Positions 1-13,000 of a stretch of 64,000 nucleotides of DNA are shown in pieces. Source of the DNA: Lineus longissimus (taxonomy: Eukaryota > Nemertea > Pilidiophora > Heteronemertea > Lineidae); the NCBI RefSeq assembly GCF_910592395.1, contig NC_088311.1:25018646-25082645 (forward strand), read 5' to 3'. How positions within the stretch are numbered: the stretch's first letter is position 1; every line of letters begins with the position of its first letter. The notes under the pieces are model-generated. The model did not search any database. It saw only the letters and a program-made list of their open reading frames with translations, and was not told the DNA's origin. Both the position numbers and the translations under genes were made by a program.

Positions 1-62
1 TGGAGATCCAACCTTGATTGACGTTTTCATGTGACGTAAAAGCTAGAGATGCAGGTAGTGTT

Positions 63-366
63 GGTGGTAAAAGAAGAGCCTGCATGTGTGCTGCTGGTGG
101 TAAAAGAAGAGCCTGCATGTGTGCTGCTGGTGGTAAAAGAAGAGCCTGCATGTGTGCTGCTGGTGGTAAAAGAAGAGCCTGCATGTGTGCTGCTGGTGGT
201 AAAAGAAGAGCCTGCATGTGTGCTGCTGGTGGTAAAAGAAGAGCCTGCATGTGTGCTGCTGGTGGTAAAAGAAGAGCCTGCATGTGTGCTGCTGGTGGTA
301 AAAGAAGAGCCTGCATGTGTGCTGCTGGTGGTAAAAGAAGAGCCTGCATGTGTGCTGCTGGTGGTC
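63..366. repeat. 33-bp minisatellite, about 9 copies
   Basis: A 33-bp unit beginning GGTGGTAAAAGAAGAGCC is repeated head to tail with almost no divergence. It lies in the intron just upstream of the first visible kinase-gene exon. Because 33 is a multiple of 3, several frames stay open through it, but a repeat-only reading frame has no other sign of coding. The near identity of the units implies recent expansion. Confidence 0.95.
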
Positions 367-435
367 GAACCAGGTTTATATCAACAAGACCAACAGTATC
401 TAAATCCTCTATGACGGTATTCATTTTTGTTTCAG

Positions 436-3400
436 ATGATCGACGTTTTCCACAGTCGGTTGGAGGGACTCCGTTGTAAATTAAAATGTGCCTGTTATCG
501 TCCAGACTTCCAAGCAGGAGGTGCTGCAGCGGTGTCCGGAATATGGCAGGACATGACCACTTATCGTGAGGTCTGCAACAGAAGTATTCCAGGGGCTGTA
601 AGTATCCAGGCTGCTCTTCTTTCATTCTACCGCAGCTAGGAGGGCAGACGTGACAAACATGTGCGCATCTTATGTTTACTTGGTGATATTCTCGTGCACA
701 ATTTTGTAAAGCTTTTCATTGTAGAATCGTCATTAACAAATGCGTTTCTACCAAGTAATAGTAAATTTTTCAGTCACTTTTGGCCGGTTTACCTTCAGCA
801 TACACTAGTCATGAAATACGCCATAATCATTTTCTCATGGAATGTTTTAGAATCTTAAACCAGCACCTGAGATCGTCCCCAACAAACATCCTGTAACCCG
901 CCCAGTTATGGACCACGTTGATGGAGAATCCATTTGGGATGAACCAGACTTGCCTGATGTGCCTCCTGGTAAGTTACTCAAATGCCCCGCAAACGAGCAC
1001 TTGTTGTTGTTGTAACCTGTGATGAGTGATAAAAAGATGGCTTGTCTTCGGATAAAACTGGCAAGTGCTGGCTTTGATATTGATTGCAGGTCGTAACGAT
1101 AACTGATTCTTGTCGCAGTGATTGAAATCGCTAATTTGGGGGGAGTTTGGGATCCTCACTGCGCTTTCCCTGTTGTGGGTCAGGCATCAGTCATGTCTCA
1201 AAATCGCGAGACATTGAACTCGAGGAATGGAATGATCATAAATCTGCCTGGATGTCTGCTGTGAAGTCTGTTATTTTAAAAATTCTCACCGCAGATACAC
1301 CCCCTGCTGTGCCCACGGCCCCTCGACCAAACCGAGTCAATGAATACGACCCTTATGATAAGAAGATATACGATGTAGTCCCCAGAGATAATGAAATGAT
1401 GAATCTACCCAGGAAGCATCTCGATCTCAAAGAGCCACTTGGTACGTTAATCTTGTTGTAACCTTTCGAGACTTTTGAGAATGGGCCTGTGGGTGTAACA
1501 CTGCCATAGAATCAGGAGCCAGAGTGATCTCAGATTATTATCTTTAGACAAACCATCCAGCTGTAGCTGTTCTTCAGTGAGACTTCTGTAGAACTGTGTG
1601 CCTGTGTCGAGGCAGGCAAATCTGGTCATACAGGGTGTTTTATAATGATAATGTCCCTAAAAAGGCCTGTTTCCAAAGCAGCTGCTGGAGCGGTAAACTG
1701 CCCCGTTTCAGGCTTTGGAGAAATTTCAGTGTACAGTTTTTTGGGTGGCAATTGTTACTGATCCCAAAGGTCTGTGAAAGAAGCAAAGTCGTGACCGCAA
1801 ACAGATTAGTGGAAACTCTTTCTGTTGCAGAAACTTGCAAACAATGCTTGAAAGCAAAAGTGAAATGTTTACTCATCTTCTGGTTTCAGGTTCTGGTCAA
1901 TTTGGCGACGTATTAAAGGGTTTTTATTTGAGGAAGGGAAAAAACATTCCAGTGGCGGTCAAAACGTTGAAGAGTGACACGGCTCATCAAGGGGAGGTGA
2001 GTTTCATTAGTTGAAGAGATCTTCGCGCTCTTTCAGATTCTTTGTCCTCAGGTGATTTGTCTGTGTCATCTTATTTTACATAGTATCCATATGGGCCGTT
2101 CATTAAGACTATACTGGGCAAGACCCTGTGATGATATTGCCAAGAATGGGTTTGAACCCCATTGGAAGCAGACTTGCCTCGTATACAGAACCTAAACAAC
2201 TGTATTGAGAAGAATGGAGATTAACCTTATATAATTCTGACAACTATAATACAAAGTTATTTTTCAGGGAGAATTAATGAAAGAAGCGAAACTTATGCAG
2301 GGCATGGAACACAAGCATATAGTTCGAATGATAGGTACGTTGTAGCTTTATGATGTTTGCTGGGGCTATCAGAGTGGTGCAGTGGAAGAATTGGCATCTT
2401 TCACCTCTCAGGTCCGGGGTCGGCGATACTCATGTGATAGAGATAGAGAGGGCAACAGCGTCGGTTTCCTCCTGCATCACATGACTATTGCCGGAGCAAT
2501 ATGGAGCTATTGATGTCCTAGTTGATACTCTGCTCTCAACTCAAGGTTTAAAAAGATGTATTTCTCAGGTTCTTTTAAATCTTCATCAGTATTTTGTCAA
2601 AATGACAACTGAACACTTACTAACTGAAGACATTAGATCTCTCAAAGATAAACTATTTTTTATTGTCTTTAGAAGTTTATCGTTTGAAGAAATGCCAAAT
2701 GGGTATTTTCTGTATGTCGTATTATTCCTGAACTCTGTTCATTGTCCTTGTTGTAGGTGTTTGTAAGGCAGAGATGATTATGCTGGTGATGGAACTTGCT
2801 CCACTTGGGCAGCTTAACAAATACCTCAAGAAACATCCGTAAGTATCCTCATTGTGTAGAAATGAGTGACTTTGAAATGCCTGGCTCCTTACCTTTTGTC
2901 TACGGAATGCTGTGGAGAATCAAGTTCTGTTGAGAGTTTTCAAATGGCGTAAAAGTGCAAAAGTACTAACGAGAATTGTTGACATATGATTATGCTTGTT
3001 GTAGTCATGTGGTTTTCTTTGACTATTTTTCAGTGAAGCTCCACATGTGAACCTCATTGATTTACTCCACCAGATCAGTATGGGAATGAAGTACTTGGAG
3101 GGTGTCGGCTTCGTCCATCGCGATCTCGCCGCAAGGAACGTGCTCTTGGTGGACCCACTCTTTGCCAAGATCAGTGACTTTGGCATGTCCAAGGCCTTGA
3201 ATATAGGAAACGATTATTACAGGGTAGGTGTATGTCTTCAGATTAAAAAGCATGTCTACCCCATGCAGAACTTTCATATATTTGTCAGATAGTGCCGAGT
3301 CTGAAAGCCACCAAGTTTTTCCTTCAGTATACTATTGGTTGAACTGAAGGTCAACAAAACGCTTTGTTAGCTATCATTTTATGGGTTAAGATGATTGATA

Positions 3401-4839
3401 GCTTTAGCAGTCGATGGAGTCATGATGCAATTCATGCAGGGAGATTTTCCCATGAATGTCATTGGATTGGTGGACGATGCACCCAAATGACTGAACCACA
3501 ATAGTGGGCCACTTTCACTTACCAGTTGATGATGATATTAATGTAAGGCCGTTTTCACCTACCTGATTGCTGCAACATTTTGGACCCATTGCAAAGGTGC
3601 CAGCAAGGTCCACTGTTATCCTGCACCAGGTTTCAAAGTTCATTATCAGAATCCAGTTGTGATGTCACATTCTCATTTCTACTGATTTCAGGCAACCAAT
3701 GTCGGGAAGTGGCCCCTGAAGTGGTATGCCCCTGAGTGTATCTACTATTACAAGTTTGATTCACGGTCAGATGTTTGGAGTTATGGCGTCACAATGTGGG
3801 AGACATTTAGTTACGGTGGAAAACCGTACAGGGTAAGCTATTCACTGCATTGCGTGGTGGTTAAGAGTGCAGGACTTCTGACCAAGGGGTTGTAGGTCGA
3901 ATCCCTTCCATGTGACTTTTTGGACAATGTTGTAAACTACACTAACGGTACCCAGTTTCACTTCTACTGCTCTTGGATCCCAAAACAAGTCAATAAAGAT
4001 GACTTGGACAAGTACTATTTTTCATGTAATATTTTTCTTCTTAATCTATTTACCATTTTCCTGAAATGTCTTTTTCTAGGGTATGAAAGGGACTGCCATC
4101 CTTGGGATGATTGAAGAGGGCGAGAGACTGCTGAAACCAGACCGATGTCCTGACAATGTCTACGATGTCATGAGGAAGTGTTGGACTTACAAGTACGTAG
4201 CCTTAGGGAACTTGACCCTTTGGCAATTAGTGAAATACAATCCAGATGGGATGTCAAATGTTAAAAGGTTTTGGGTTTATAGTCTGATATTGATGCAGGA
4301 GAGGATATTATCTGGCTGGACTTTTTACCCCTTGTCTATTCTGACACCCTCTTGTAGAACTCAGATAACCTGCTCAGTCAGCGATACAACCTGAGCTTTT
4401 CTGACCGGTATCCATTTATACACCTGTGTTTAGTATTAAGGCAAGTTACATGTAGACAATGGGTCTTGCCGACAGTCTCAAGTCGACTGCGGTTCAAACC
4501 AGGGACCTCTTTGCCGCTAGTGCGGAGACTGAGCCACTTAACACAGCAGCTTCGTGGCTATATTTAGGAAAGGTGATCGTTTGGCAACAGGTCAATTCAT
4601 CTCTGTGGCAAAGTTGCGCAGTTGATCAAAACAGAGGTAATTGTCCATTAAGCTATTAGCTTTTATCAGTGGCATTGTTCGCTAGTATCTGGTAAGCTAC
4701 ATTTCAATTTTGATTTCGTTTTCCTTTCAGACGAGAGGAGAGGCCCAACTTCACCCAAATCGAAAAGTTGATGGCAGATTTACTTAAATCGATGAGAAAA
4801 GGCCAGAACAACCAAGGTGGTGCTTGGGGCGGTCGATAA
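436..4839 (+). CDS. SYK: SYK/ZAP-70-type non-receptor tyrosine kinase, 3' part (10 exons)
   Basis: Exons: 436-597, 851-968, 1295-1441, 1890-1996, 2268-2334, 2757-2838, 3034-3223, 3692-3832, 4080-4192, 4731-4839 (TAA). All junctions are GT/AG and the phases close, giving 411 residues; the 5' end is outside the window. Residues 1 to about 30 resemble the end of the second SH2 domain. Residues 31-140 are a linker with closely spaced tyrosines ([13 protein letters not shown]), like the adaptor-binding tyrosines of SYK interdomain B. The kinase domain follows: glycine loop GSGQFGDV (143-150), VAVK Lys167, alpha-C Glu184, HRDLAARN (256-263), DFG (276-278), activation-loop YY (289-290) and the P+1 region KWYAPE (301-306). 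SYK kinases bind doubly phosphorylated ITAM tails and phosphorylate adaptors at the plasma membrane. Oddities: DFGMSKAL where vertebrate SYK has DFGLSKAL, and a short Gly/Asn/Gln-rich C-tail without the usual tail tyrosines. ZAP-70 versus SYK cannot be separated in an invertebrate; SHARK is less likely from the linker. Confidence 0.93.
2371..2445 (+). repeat. Possible degenerate tRNA-derived SINE fragment
   Basis: The stretch starting GTGGTGCAGTGG resembles a pol III A box, and GGTCCGGGGTCGGCGATACTC lies where a diverged B box would be. It sits in the kinase-gene intron between the exons ending at 2334 and starting at 2757. The B box is poor, so this is a weak call. Confidence 0.35.
3843..3905 (+). 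repeat. tRNA-derived SINE head (intronic)
   Basis: GTGGTTAAGAGTGC matches a tRNA/SINE A box and GTAGGTCGAATCCC a B box, about 40 nt apart. No complete acceptor stem is visible, so it is a SINE head or tRNA pseudogene, not a functional tRNA. It lies in the kinase-gene intron between 3832 and 4080. Confidence 0.6.
4470..4572 (-). repeat. tRNA-derived SINE head, minus strand (intronic)
   Basis: On the minus strand, TTAAGTGGCTCAGTCTCC resembles an A box and CCTGGTTTGAACCGC a B box. It lies in the last intron of the kinase gene, opposite in orientation to the SINE head at 3843. Confidence 0.5.
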
Positions 4840-6100
4840 CCACCAACATGTGAGCATCTCCGCTGAATGCAACGTTTCTTTGCATTCATACACTGTGCAA
4901 TGTAACCTGGACTGTTTTCAGTGTTTGATAGTTTTTCACACGCCTGTGAATTATTTTGAAAAAAAAGGTGAATATGAAGGGCTACTTATTTTGTTGGTTT
5001 CCTGCAGGTGTTACAATTGTTCTTGAAAACACGTTGTCTAAATTTTTCCAGATTTCACAATCATGTTCAAAAACATGCCATGTGGTGTGGAGTTCTCTTT
5101 GTCTCAGTTTATGCCAAGGGGGTTGAAATATTCAAGGTAGAAAGACTGAAGATGGCAAACCCTTTTTGTGACTTTCTGTGCAAGATAAAAGATGGCGTCC
5201 TCGTTGGTGGACATGACATGACTGCGATCACCAATTGTTACCACAGGTCGTAGGGATTCCAATTGCTTGTTTTTTGGGCACCAAAGTTTCCACCGCATTG
5301 GGAACGGGGCTGTTAATATGATTGTTTTCATTTGAATTCCATGAGTGTATACATATAAAGAGAGCTACTGTTGTAAGCTTCGGGTATTATTCAAGGCATT
5401 ATTGTATTATACAACATTTACTACTGGTGATCTCAGTTAATTCAAGAATTTATAACATATGGGTTATAGCCCCGGATATAAAGAAATCATGATACCGGTA
5501 CTTATTTCTTCAAACTTTACACCAAAATGTTAAAGTTCGATATAAATTGGGGAAAATATCAATAGATATTTATTTTATATTTCCTCGATATTTTTGAACT
5601 GAGTATTTGGAAGGGTCAAAAACAAGCAGAACTCTCCACCTGATTTTACATTCTGAAAATCAGCCCCACTCAGCTGATCTCAGCGCACCAGGGTGTGCTT
5701 GCTTGCTTGCTTCATAAGTATGTATGGGGCAATAGACTGATAGGTATTGGACTTCAATACACCCTCTAAATGACTGCTGATCTCTGTCTTGCATGAAGAT
5801 AAAGCTGTGTTACCTATTGTAAAATGGCAGTGGACATATTTATATCTCTTAAATAATCTGAGGAACTTTTCAGTATTATTTTATGTTAATATTTTGTGAT
5901 ACTGCACAGTTTTAATCACTTCACTACTTGTGCAACATTATTCGGTTGAGGACGGCTTTCTACAGCATATTTCACAGAGATATAACTTAGCTATGTGTGT
6001 TTTGTCATGCATTGTGGGATATCGCCTCATGATGCATCGTTCTGGTTTTGTGTTCTCCCGGAGCATGCATCATCACGAGTTGGGCCAGAATATTAGTCTA
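4840..6100. other. 3' flank of the SYK-type gene
   Basis: AT-rich sequence after the kinase stop codon, presumably 3' UTR followed by intergenic DNA. I see no conserved exon and no clear AATAAA close to the stop; the first clear plus-strand AATAAA noticed is at 7921, beyond the tandem arrays. Short open frames here show no protein-like composition. Confidence 0.6.
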
Positions 6101-6103
6101 ACA

Positions 6104-6264
6104 TAGTGCAGTGGTAAAGACTGATGTGAGGTACATGCAGTGCAGTGGTAAAGACTGATGTGAGGTACATGCAGTGCAGTGGTAAAGACTGATGTGAGGT
6201 ACATGCAGTGCAGTGGTAAAGACTGGTGTGAGGTACATGCAGTGCAGTGGTAAAGACTGGTGTG
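6104..6264. repeat. 34-bp tandem repeat, about 4.5 copies
   Basis: The unit TGCAGTGGTAAAGACTGATG followed by TGAGGTACATGCAG recurs every 34 bp. The last two units carry a TGGTG variant instead of TGATG. It lies downstream of the kinase gene. Confidence 0.92.
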
Positions 6265-6925
6265 ACGGTTGTCAGCTTTTATCATGATCACGATCAGATG
6301 TAGTCCTGTTTATTTGCGAATGTTCTTCTCTGTTTATGTTCAACTTGTGGCAAGTATTATCTTAACTTTCTTGCTGCTAGTCGCGCTGACAGGCTTATTA
6401 TACATAATACAGCATGCTACAGTTGCTTGCACACTGGACAATTATACAACCAGAGGAAATGTCTTACATGTACAACTTTGGGGGAAGTTGATTGGTTTAC
6501 ATTGTTTTTTGATCAAAATTGCGTTAAAACGGTTGTGGTGCAGATTTTGACTGCTTTTGGTCCAAAATACGATGTAAGTTTGTTTCACATTAGTAATCAG
6601 GACAGCTCTAAATAGGACAGTATCTGTTTATCTTGAGGATGCTCTTGATAAAGAGGTTCTATAGAATGCAGCTTGAAATGGGGAAAGCTGTGTTTAATGT
6701 CAATATGTCCTGTTGATAGAACAGTTCACAATCCAAGATAATTTGTGATTATTCTCCAGGGAAACTTGTTAGGCCTTCTCATACTATCCTGGTGCAGCAT
6801 TCAATGTATATATGCTAAGCCTTCATCTTATTTATAGTAGAATATAAACAGTCGAGCGGGAGGGGGGCATTATGTTCAAGGGTTGTGCGACTGTGGAAGA
6901 ACGTCCCACTTGAAGAGAAAAGACT

Positions 6926-7773
6926 TACATGTACTCTAACTGTATTGTCATGGCCTTAATACATGTACTCTAACTGTATTGTCATGGCCTTAATACATGT
7001 ACTCTAACTGTATTGTCATGGCCTTAATACATGCACTCTAACTGTATTGTCATGGCCTTAATACATGCACTCTAACTGTATTGTCATGGCCTTAATACAT
7101 GTACTCTAACTGTATTGTCATGGCCTTAATACATGTACTCTAACTGTATTGTCATGGCCTTAATACATGTACTCTAACTGTATTGTCATGGCCTTAATAC
7201 ATGTACTCTAACTGTATTGTCATGGCCTTAATACATGTACTCTAACTGTATTGTCATGGCCTTAATACATGTACTCTAACTGTATTGTCATGGCCTTAAT
7301 ACATGTACTCTAACTGTATTGTCATGGCCTTAATACATGTACTCTAACTGTATTGTCATGGCCTTAATACATGTACTCTAACTGTATTGTCATGGCCTTA
7401 ATACATGCACTCTAACTGTATTGTCATGGCCTTAATACATGTACTCTAACTGTATTGTCATGGCCTTAATACATGTACTCTAACTGTATTGTCATGGCCT
7501 TAATACATGTACTCTAACTGTATTGTCATGGCCTTAATACATGCACTCTAACTGTATTGTCATGGCCTTAATACATGCACTCTAACTGTATTGTCATGGC
7601 CTTAATACATGTACTCTAACTGTATTGTCATGGCCTTAATACATGTACTCTAACTGTATTGTCATGGCCTTAATACATGTACTCTAACTGTATTGTCATG
7701 GCCTTAATACATGTACTCTAACTGTATTGTCATGGCCTTAATACATGTACTCTAACTGTATTGTCATGGCCTT
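6926..7773. repeat. 34-bp minisatellite, about 25 copies
   Basis: The unit TACATGTACTCTAACTGTAT plus TGTCATGGCCTTAA repeats every 34 bp, without spacers, for about 850 bp. A few units carry TACATGCACT in place of TACATGTACT, scattered singly and in adjacent pairs. The sequence is unrelated to the 34-bp array at 6104. Confidence 0.97.
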
Positions 7774-7920
7774 GGTACTGGTGCTGCCAGTACAAAGTCA
7801 CTACTTGTTTCTCAAGCTATCTTTTAGTAATCCACTGTAAGTAAACTCCCATCGCAGTCCAGATGTATGGACACCGTTCCTATATTATCCAAGTGTACAG
7901 TAGAAGTTAATTCTATGAGA

Positions 7921-7926
7921 AATAAA
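7921..7926 (+). promoter_or_regulatory. Candidate poly(A) signal AATAAA
   Basis: AATAAA hexamer on the plus strand, about 3.1 kb after the kinase stop codon and past both 34-bp arrays. If used, the arrays would be part of a very long 3' UTR; this is only inference. Confidence 0.25.
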
Positions 7927-8019
7927 TTTTATATATTTTTACATGATATCATGTTAGCCTCTTTTCATTTGAGCTAGTGTTCACTGAAAGCACTGGTGAA
8001 CTTTGTCTTACACTGGGAA

Positions 8020-8230
8020 GTGGCACAGTGAATAGAGACATGTGATGGGAAGCTGTGGGTTCGAGACTCGGCCTGTCCCACTCGGTACTTCAACTGGCCT
8101 GAAATGACCAACTATAGCCCAGCATGTTCGCTCCATGGTGTCTAGAGAAAGGTTTCTGGAGAAGGCTGGTGATTGAATGTCAAGCACTCCGAGACTGAAG
8201 CGAAATATAAAAACGTGTCTTATCAATTCT
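8020..8230 (+). repeat. tRNA-derived SINE
   Basis: AGTGGCACAGTGAATAGAG resembles an A box and GCTGTGGGTTCGAGACTCGG a good B box about 35 nt later, followed by a non-tRNA body. This is the usual layout of a tRNA-derived SINE; no functional tRNA fold was evident. Confidence 0.6.
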
Positions 8231-10001
8231 CTGCTGATACTGGAGATTGGACCTCATATTGCTATCACAAGTTGCCCCAAATTGTCCCTGCACCATCTCC
8301 TGTGTTGGCCGCACTACACCTTCAGTTGTGTTGTGGGTGTGAAGTGGCTTGTCTCTTCAAGACCTTGACATTCCTTTGGGCCAGTATTGGCTCTCATCGG
8401 GGACAGTCTTGTAGGATGTGCGCTGGCGTCTTCCCCCCACATGGCGTGTAGAGGAATGAATGAACTAAAAAACTAATCATTTGTTTTACTGACACTTTTA
8501 ATTTAAGAAAAACATAACCATTTCATGTTGAAGACATGATGATTGAAATACATGTATTCTATGAGATGAATTCTACTGCACTCGATAGGCAGTGGTTTCA
8601 GGAATATACCATGCAGGAAACCACTGCTCGGGAGAATAAGTTTACAAACGGTTTTGACAACAATATGTTAACCAATTGGTAAATTTGAAAAGCTTGTTCA
8701 CACGCCCCCCTTATACACTGATTTTAATTTTAATTTCTTCTGAGCTTGCTCCATAAAGTGAGTGGTTTTTTAAATTTTTGCTTAACACAATGTAATTTCT
8801 ACTGCATTTACATTGGAATTTCAGATATTAAAAGAAAACTTGATATCTATTTACACTATTTACAACATAGAACAATCAAGTCAATACTGAGATTAACATT
8901 CCTTATTTACATGGAAACAAAGCGGCCATTCCTTCAGCAGTGTTGGGAAATATGGAACACCCAAAAAAGTCAGCTTACAAGACGAGGTATCTCCCTCCTT
9001 AATGTGAAAAATAATGGTTACTTCCCTTGGTAAGATGAGAGGTACCTCACGCGGCCGACAGCTACTTCAAGATTGTCTGTTTTTACTACACAGCACGCAT
9101 GCAGAGGAGCCTCTTGGAGACGATGTTTAATCATTTACATGTCCACCAAACTGGACGCACAACAAGACCCGGCCTGTTGCAAGTTTGGCATCATAAACTC
9201 AGCATTTCATGCAGCTCTGATGTGATTAATCACTCCCTGTATCCACCGATGCACTCACAGTAACAAGAGTATACAACATCTTTTCTAACAAACATTTCAC
9301 AACAGTAAAGCCCGCAAACAAGTGATTGTGTGTTGCTGTGAAAATTATCCCTTCCGATAATGACTCGTCCATGAGTAAGAGTAAAACCAGCCATCGCTGG
9401 GTCTGATTAATCAGAGGTTTCAGCAATTACCGATGCTTGTCATCAATAACTGTGATGACCATGCAAACGAGAAAATATCGCAGGTCTCAGTGACAAAAAA
9501 AAGCTTCTTTGCGGGGCTAACAGCCCAATATGGCCCTTCCATCTTCAATGTCCAGCAAAAACATTAGATAGAAGTGGGACATGAAACCAATAAATTTCTG
9601 TGCGACCTTTGGAAGACCCTTTCCAGGAATATCAACTTTCAGAAGTCAATTGAAACCAGTGGAAACAACTCTCTCTATCAGCAGGATTAACAATATAATT
9701 TTTATGCAAACAGAGCATTTGAAAGACTCGGTTTGTGCGAACCAACTTTTTGTAAGTAAAAGACTACGAAGGCCCTACTTGACTTGCGTGTTTTCTCGCT
9801 TCAGTCACCGGCATGGATATCGTTTACAACCAATACCTGGCCTCCCAAGCAAAGACCTAATGATCACCGAATGAAATTATTACAACAACGAGATATGAAA
9901 ACACCAAGAATACTTCTAAAAGTCTGAAGTCAGGAGGCCTACGTGGACCTTTTCAACCTTTTCAAAGACGTCTCTCTTAGACTTTTATCACAATCTTATG
10001 A
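8231..10001. other. Intergenic stretch with no recognisable gene
   Basis: AT-rich sequence between the SYK-type 3' flank and the FBXO25/32 3' end, with scattered short open frames, none with recognisable motifs or splice-compatible neighbours. I see nothing supportable in it. Confidence 0.5.
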
Positions 10002-10007
10002 TTTATT
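10002..10007 (-). promoter_or_regulatory. Poly(A) signal of the FBXO25/32 gene
   Basis: AATAAA on the minus strand, 88 nt past the F-box gene stop codon. It is the first hexamer downstream and well placed for a short 3' UTR. Confidence 0.55.
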
Positions 10008-10095
10008 CAGCATCAAGTCATTATGCATCCATCACAGGATTAGAATTTATAAGCCAAAGATCCCTCCGAATCTTCATATGAGCGCCATCTTTTGA

Positions 10096-13000
10096 TCAGT
10101 AGAAGAATATATTGATGAAGGCGTCCGGTGAGACTGCGATAGAATGTGGAGGCATCTCGGGGTCTGAACAGGGGCAAGGATGACCATGGGACTGAAACAT
10201 CAAATTATACGATTATAGAAAGCAGATGGTACAGAGCCCTGTGCCTTTGGCTTAATTTCTCAGTGTTGCCTTTTATTTTGACTTTTTGAGAGAAAAGACT
10301 TAAGTCATTCCCTGCTTCAGCACCACAGGTAGAGGTTTTCATAGCACAGTGGAACCCCGGTCGGCAACCACCCCAGTAACGCAACCATTCAATCTCGGTC
10401 CCATGAGTGGTCGTGTTACCAGGGTTCCACTGTACATCATGCAGTCTATTATTATTGTAGGCCTACAGTGCAGAGAAAGCTACCAGGATGAGACATCCCA
10501 AACTCAGGCGGGTTCAGATTCCATCCTTTTCATCCCACATAAGTTGGAGGGCGGCAAAATGACAAAGCAAGCCATTCGGTCAGTTACATACCTTCCAGAA
10601 GAGGGCATTACAGTTTGAGCACAGGTATACCTGCACTGCATAGAGTTCTTTCTTTCCATGCCGCCTGAAAAAGTAGAAGAAAGCAAAATTGACGAAGACA
10701 GCCGGCAATGCATGACATTTGTAACAATAATGATTTGTCAACAAAACAACATTTTTCTTCACTTTTACATTTGTGCAGAACCACAGAAAAAAACCTACCT
10801 GACTAATTTCCGGTACATCCATTTCCAGTTGCAGTCATCCAGGCACTCGTTCTTGGCAAGTCCCGAACACAGCTGGATATTCGTGAAATGAAAGAAGCAC
10901 ATCTCCTTCCAGAGAAGTTCCTCCTGGACTAACTGGTAAAGATCTGTCTGCGTGGCGCCTGTGTGAAGCAAATCGACATGGTCTGTCACGCGGCGGAGAA
11001 TATCGCGGAGGACTTCATCAGGAAGATTCAGCAGCATTGCTTGCCCGTCATCTTTCCGCTGAAGCAAGAGAAAATCATGAATTAGATTTTTGGCCAGCAA
11101 GTGACTAAATAGTGGGACAAACGTCAGGAGATCTTTGAGTAGGATGTGACATTGTCTTTCCTTCATCAGTCCGTTAACAACAGCCAAGTGTGATTGGTTA
11201 CATTCACATTCATGACAGATACTGAGTGAAGACAACAAGATGTAGGGCTAACAGTGTCTCATTACTTGCCATCTGAAGGCCGGGCAACGAACTGCGCCAG
11301 AGGCGGTAAACTGGGTTAGTCTACACTTAACGGTTAATGGCAGGGCTTGGAGAATGCATATTTCACTGACCTCTGTTGGGTGGAACTTGTCAAGTCTGTC
11401 CATCATCTGCTCAGTCAACTCAAGGTGTTTCTTATGTAATGATGAACTCCCTATGCAAACCCTGTTGGCGTTATTCAGGGCGGTGTGGTAGTCTAGTATG
11501 AGGCCATGAACAAAGTGCACATCTGTTTCAGATTTAAGCACTGAAGAAGAAAGTTTAAAACAAAAGGTTTTTCTCAGCCACCTCAACCATCGTCAAATAT
11601 CATAAAAAAACTGAAATGAAACATCCTTTTTTAGTCGATGCATGACAGATCTCAATTTAACACAACTTCAAGGGCATGTGACCTTGCATCACAATTATAG
11701 ATGGGTCACGTGCTGAGTTTCAATTGAATATCTAACAGCCCTGAGTCTTCATCCTAAAACCCCATACCTATTTTCACTGCCTCCTCTAATACTGTAATGA
11801 TCTGTTTTTGTGATGTGCCACTCAAATGGACAAACTTTTTGTTGATCAGCAGTTGAAGAATCTGAAAGAGAATGATAGATATTTATATTGTTGGAAAGAA
11901 GTTAGAGAGGTTAATGCCTTTCGAAACCTTTGTCTGACAACTGACCAAAATGATGCAATGTGACCTTAAGTTTGCAATGAGATCAGCCAACCAGCTCTGA
12001 CTTATATATTGTCTCCTTACCTTACAAGTATACCTGAATCTCCTCGGGTCCTTGACAGCTGACTGCATGTCAAGCTTGTTAAATGCATCACTAATACTGG
12101 CCATGGCTTTACGCTGGAAGTATGACAAGAACATTTGTACTTGCTATGAATTTGTCCTCTTTCTGTGAAGGCATACATATACCATAACACCCTTGGAATA
12201 TCAACGAAAGAGCACCAGAACACAACGAATGTCATCAATATTATTAAGTTTCCTATGAGAAAACTATACTGGCCCCAGTATGGCCCTCAGCCAATCAACT
12301 ATGTCATGGGCCCAATGATCAATGGTAAGGAAAGCTACAAATCTCAAGCAAATAAAAGGCTTGAATATCCCAAAGCCTTGGATGAGAGCCTACCTCTTTC
12401 GAAATACCCTTTGGAATATGAATATGTGGCTGAAGGCCTCGCGTCGGGTGGAGATTGTCGGTCAGCTTCTCTTTACTGCATTGCGCTGTCAATTCTGGAA
12501 AACGGATCATCCTGAAAGCACCAAATAGATCATCATGTCCAACCGCACAATGGGCAAGTGACCTCAACATTTAAAACATTGGATGGGTCAATTTAGGAGA
12601 AGCACATTCAGTCTTTAGGGAAACACAAGTAGATGTACTTTCAGTTCACAACATCGGTTGCACCATCCCGTTTCCACTGGAGCAGTTTCCCGCTTCGGTT
12701 GCTGCTGTGGCAGATTACACTTGGCTCCAGCGAGTATAATTGTATAATAATCAAATTACCACCAGCGTAGTTTGTGGTGAGTGAAAGTATCACCACATGA
12801 CAACCATACCCATGACACTAGAAGATTATTGCTAATCAACAAAATTGTATTCTCTGTAGGTTTTCAGTCATCAAACTATACCAAGAGAGCTGTTTTTCAG
12901 ACATTTTTAAATGTTATAAGTTTTATTTCACATCAGCTTACAGATATAGAAAGCCTTTGATTACCACAACAATCAAGTCTCAGCCAGCTGTCTCAAGTCA

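Noticed and set aside
18-479. Two overlapping plus-strand open frames of 121 and 153 codons
   Set aside because: Both are read through the 33-bp minisatellite in different frames; the real exon begins at 436.
3843-3905. A possible functional tRNA gene
   Set aside because: A- and B-box-like sequences are present, but I could not form an acceptor stem or a convincing cloverleaf; a SINE head is the simpler reading.
6926-7773. Regular 34-bp repeats resembling a CRISPR array
   Set aside because: There are no unique spacers: the entire 34-bp unit repeats, and the host is a eukaryote.
12165-12528. Plus-strand frames of 116 and 68 codons inside the FBXO25/32 intron
   Set aside because: Two overlapping frames in different phases with no motif; orientation is opposite to the host gene and no support was seen.
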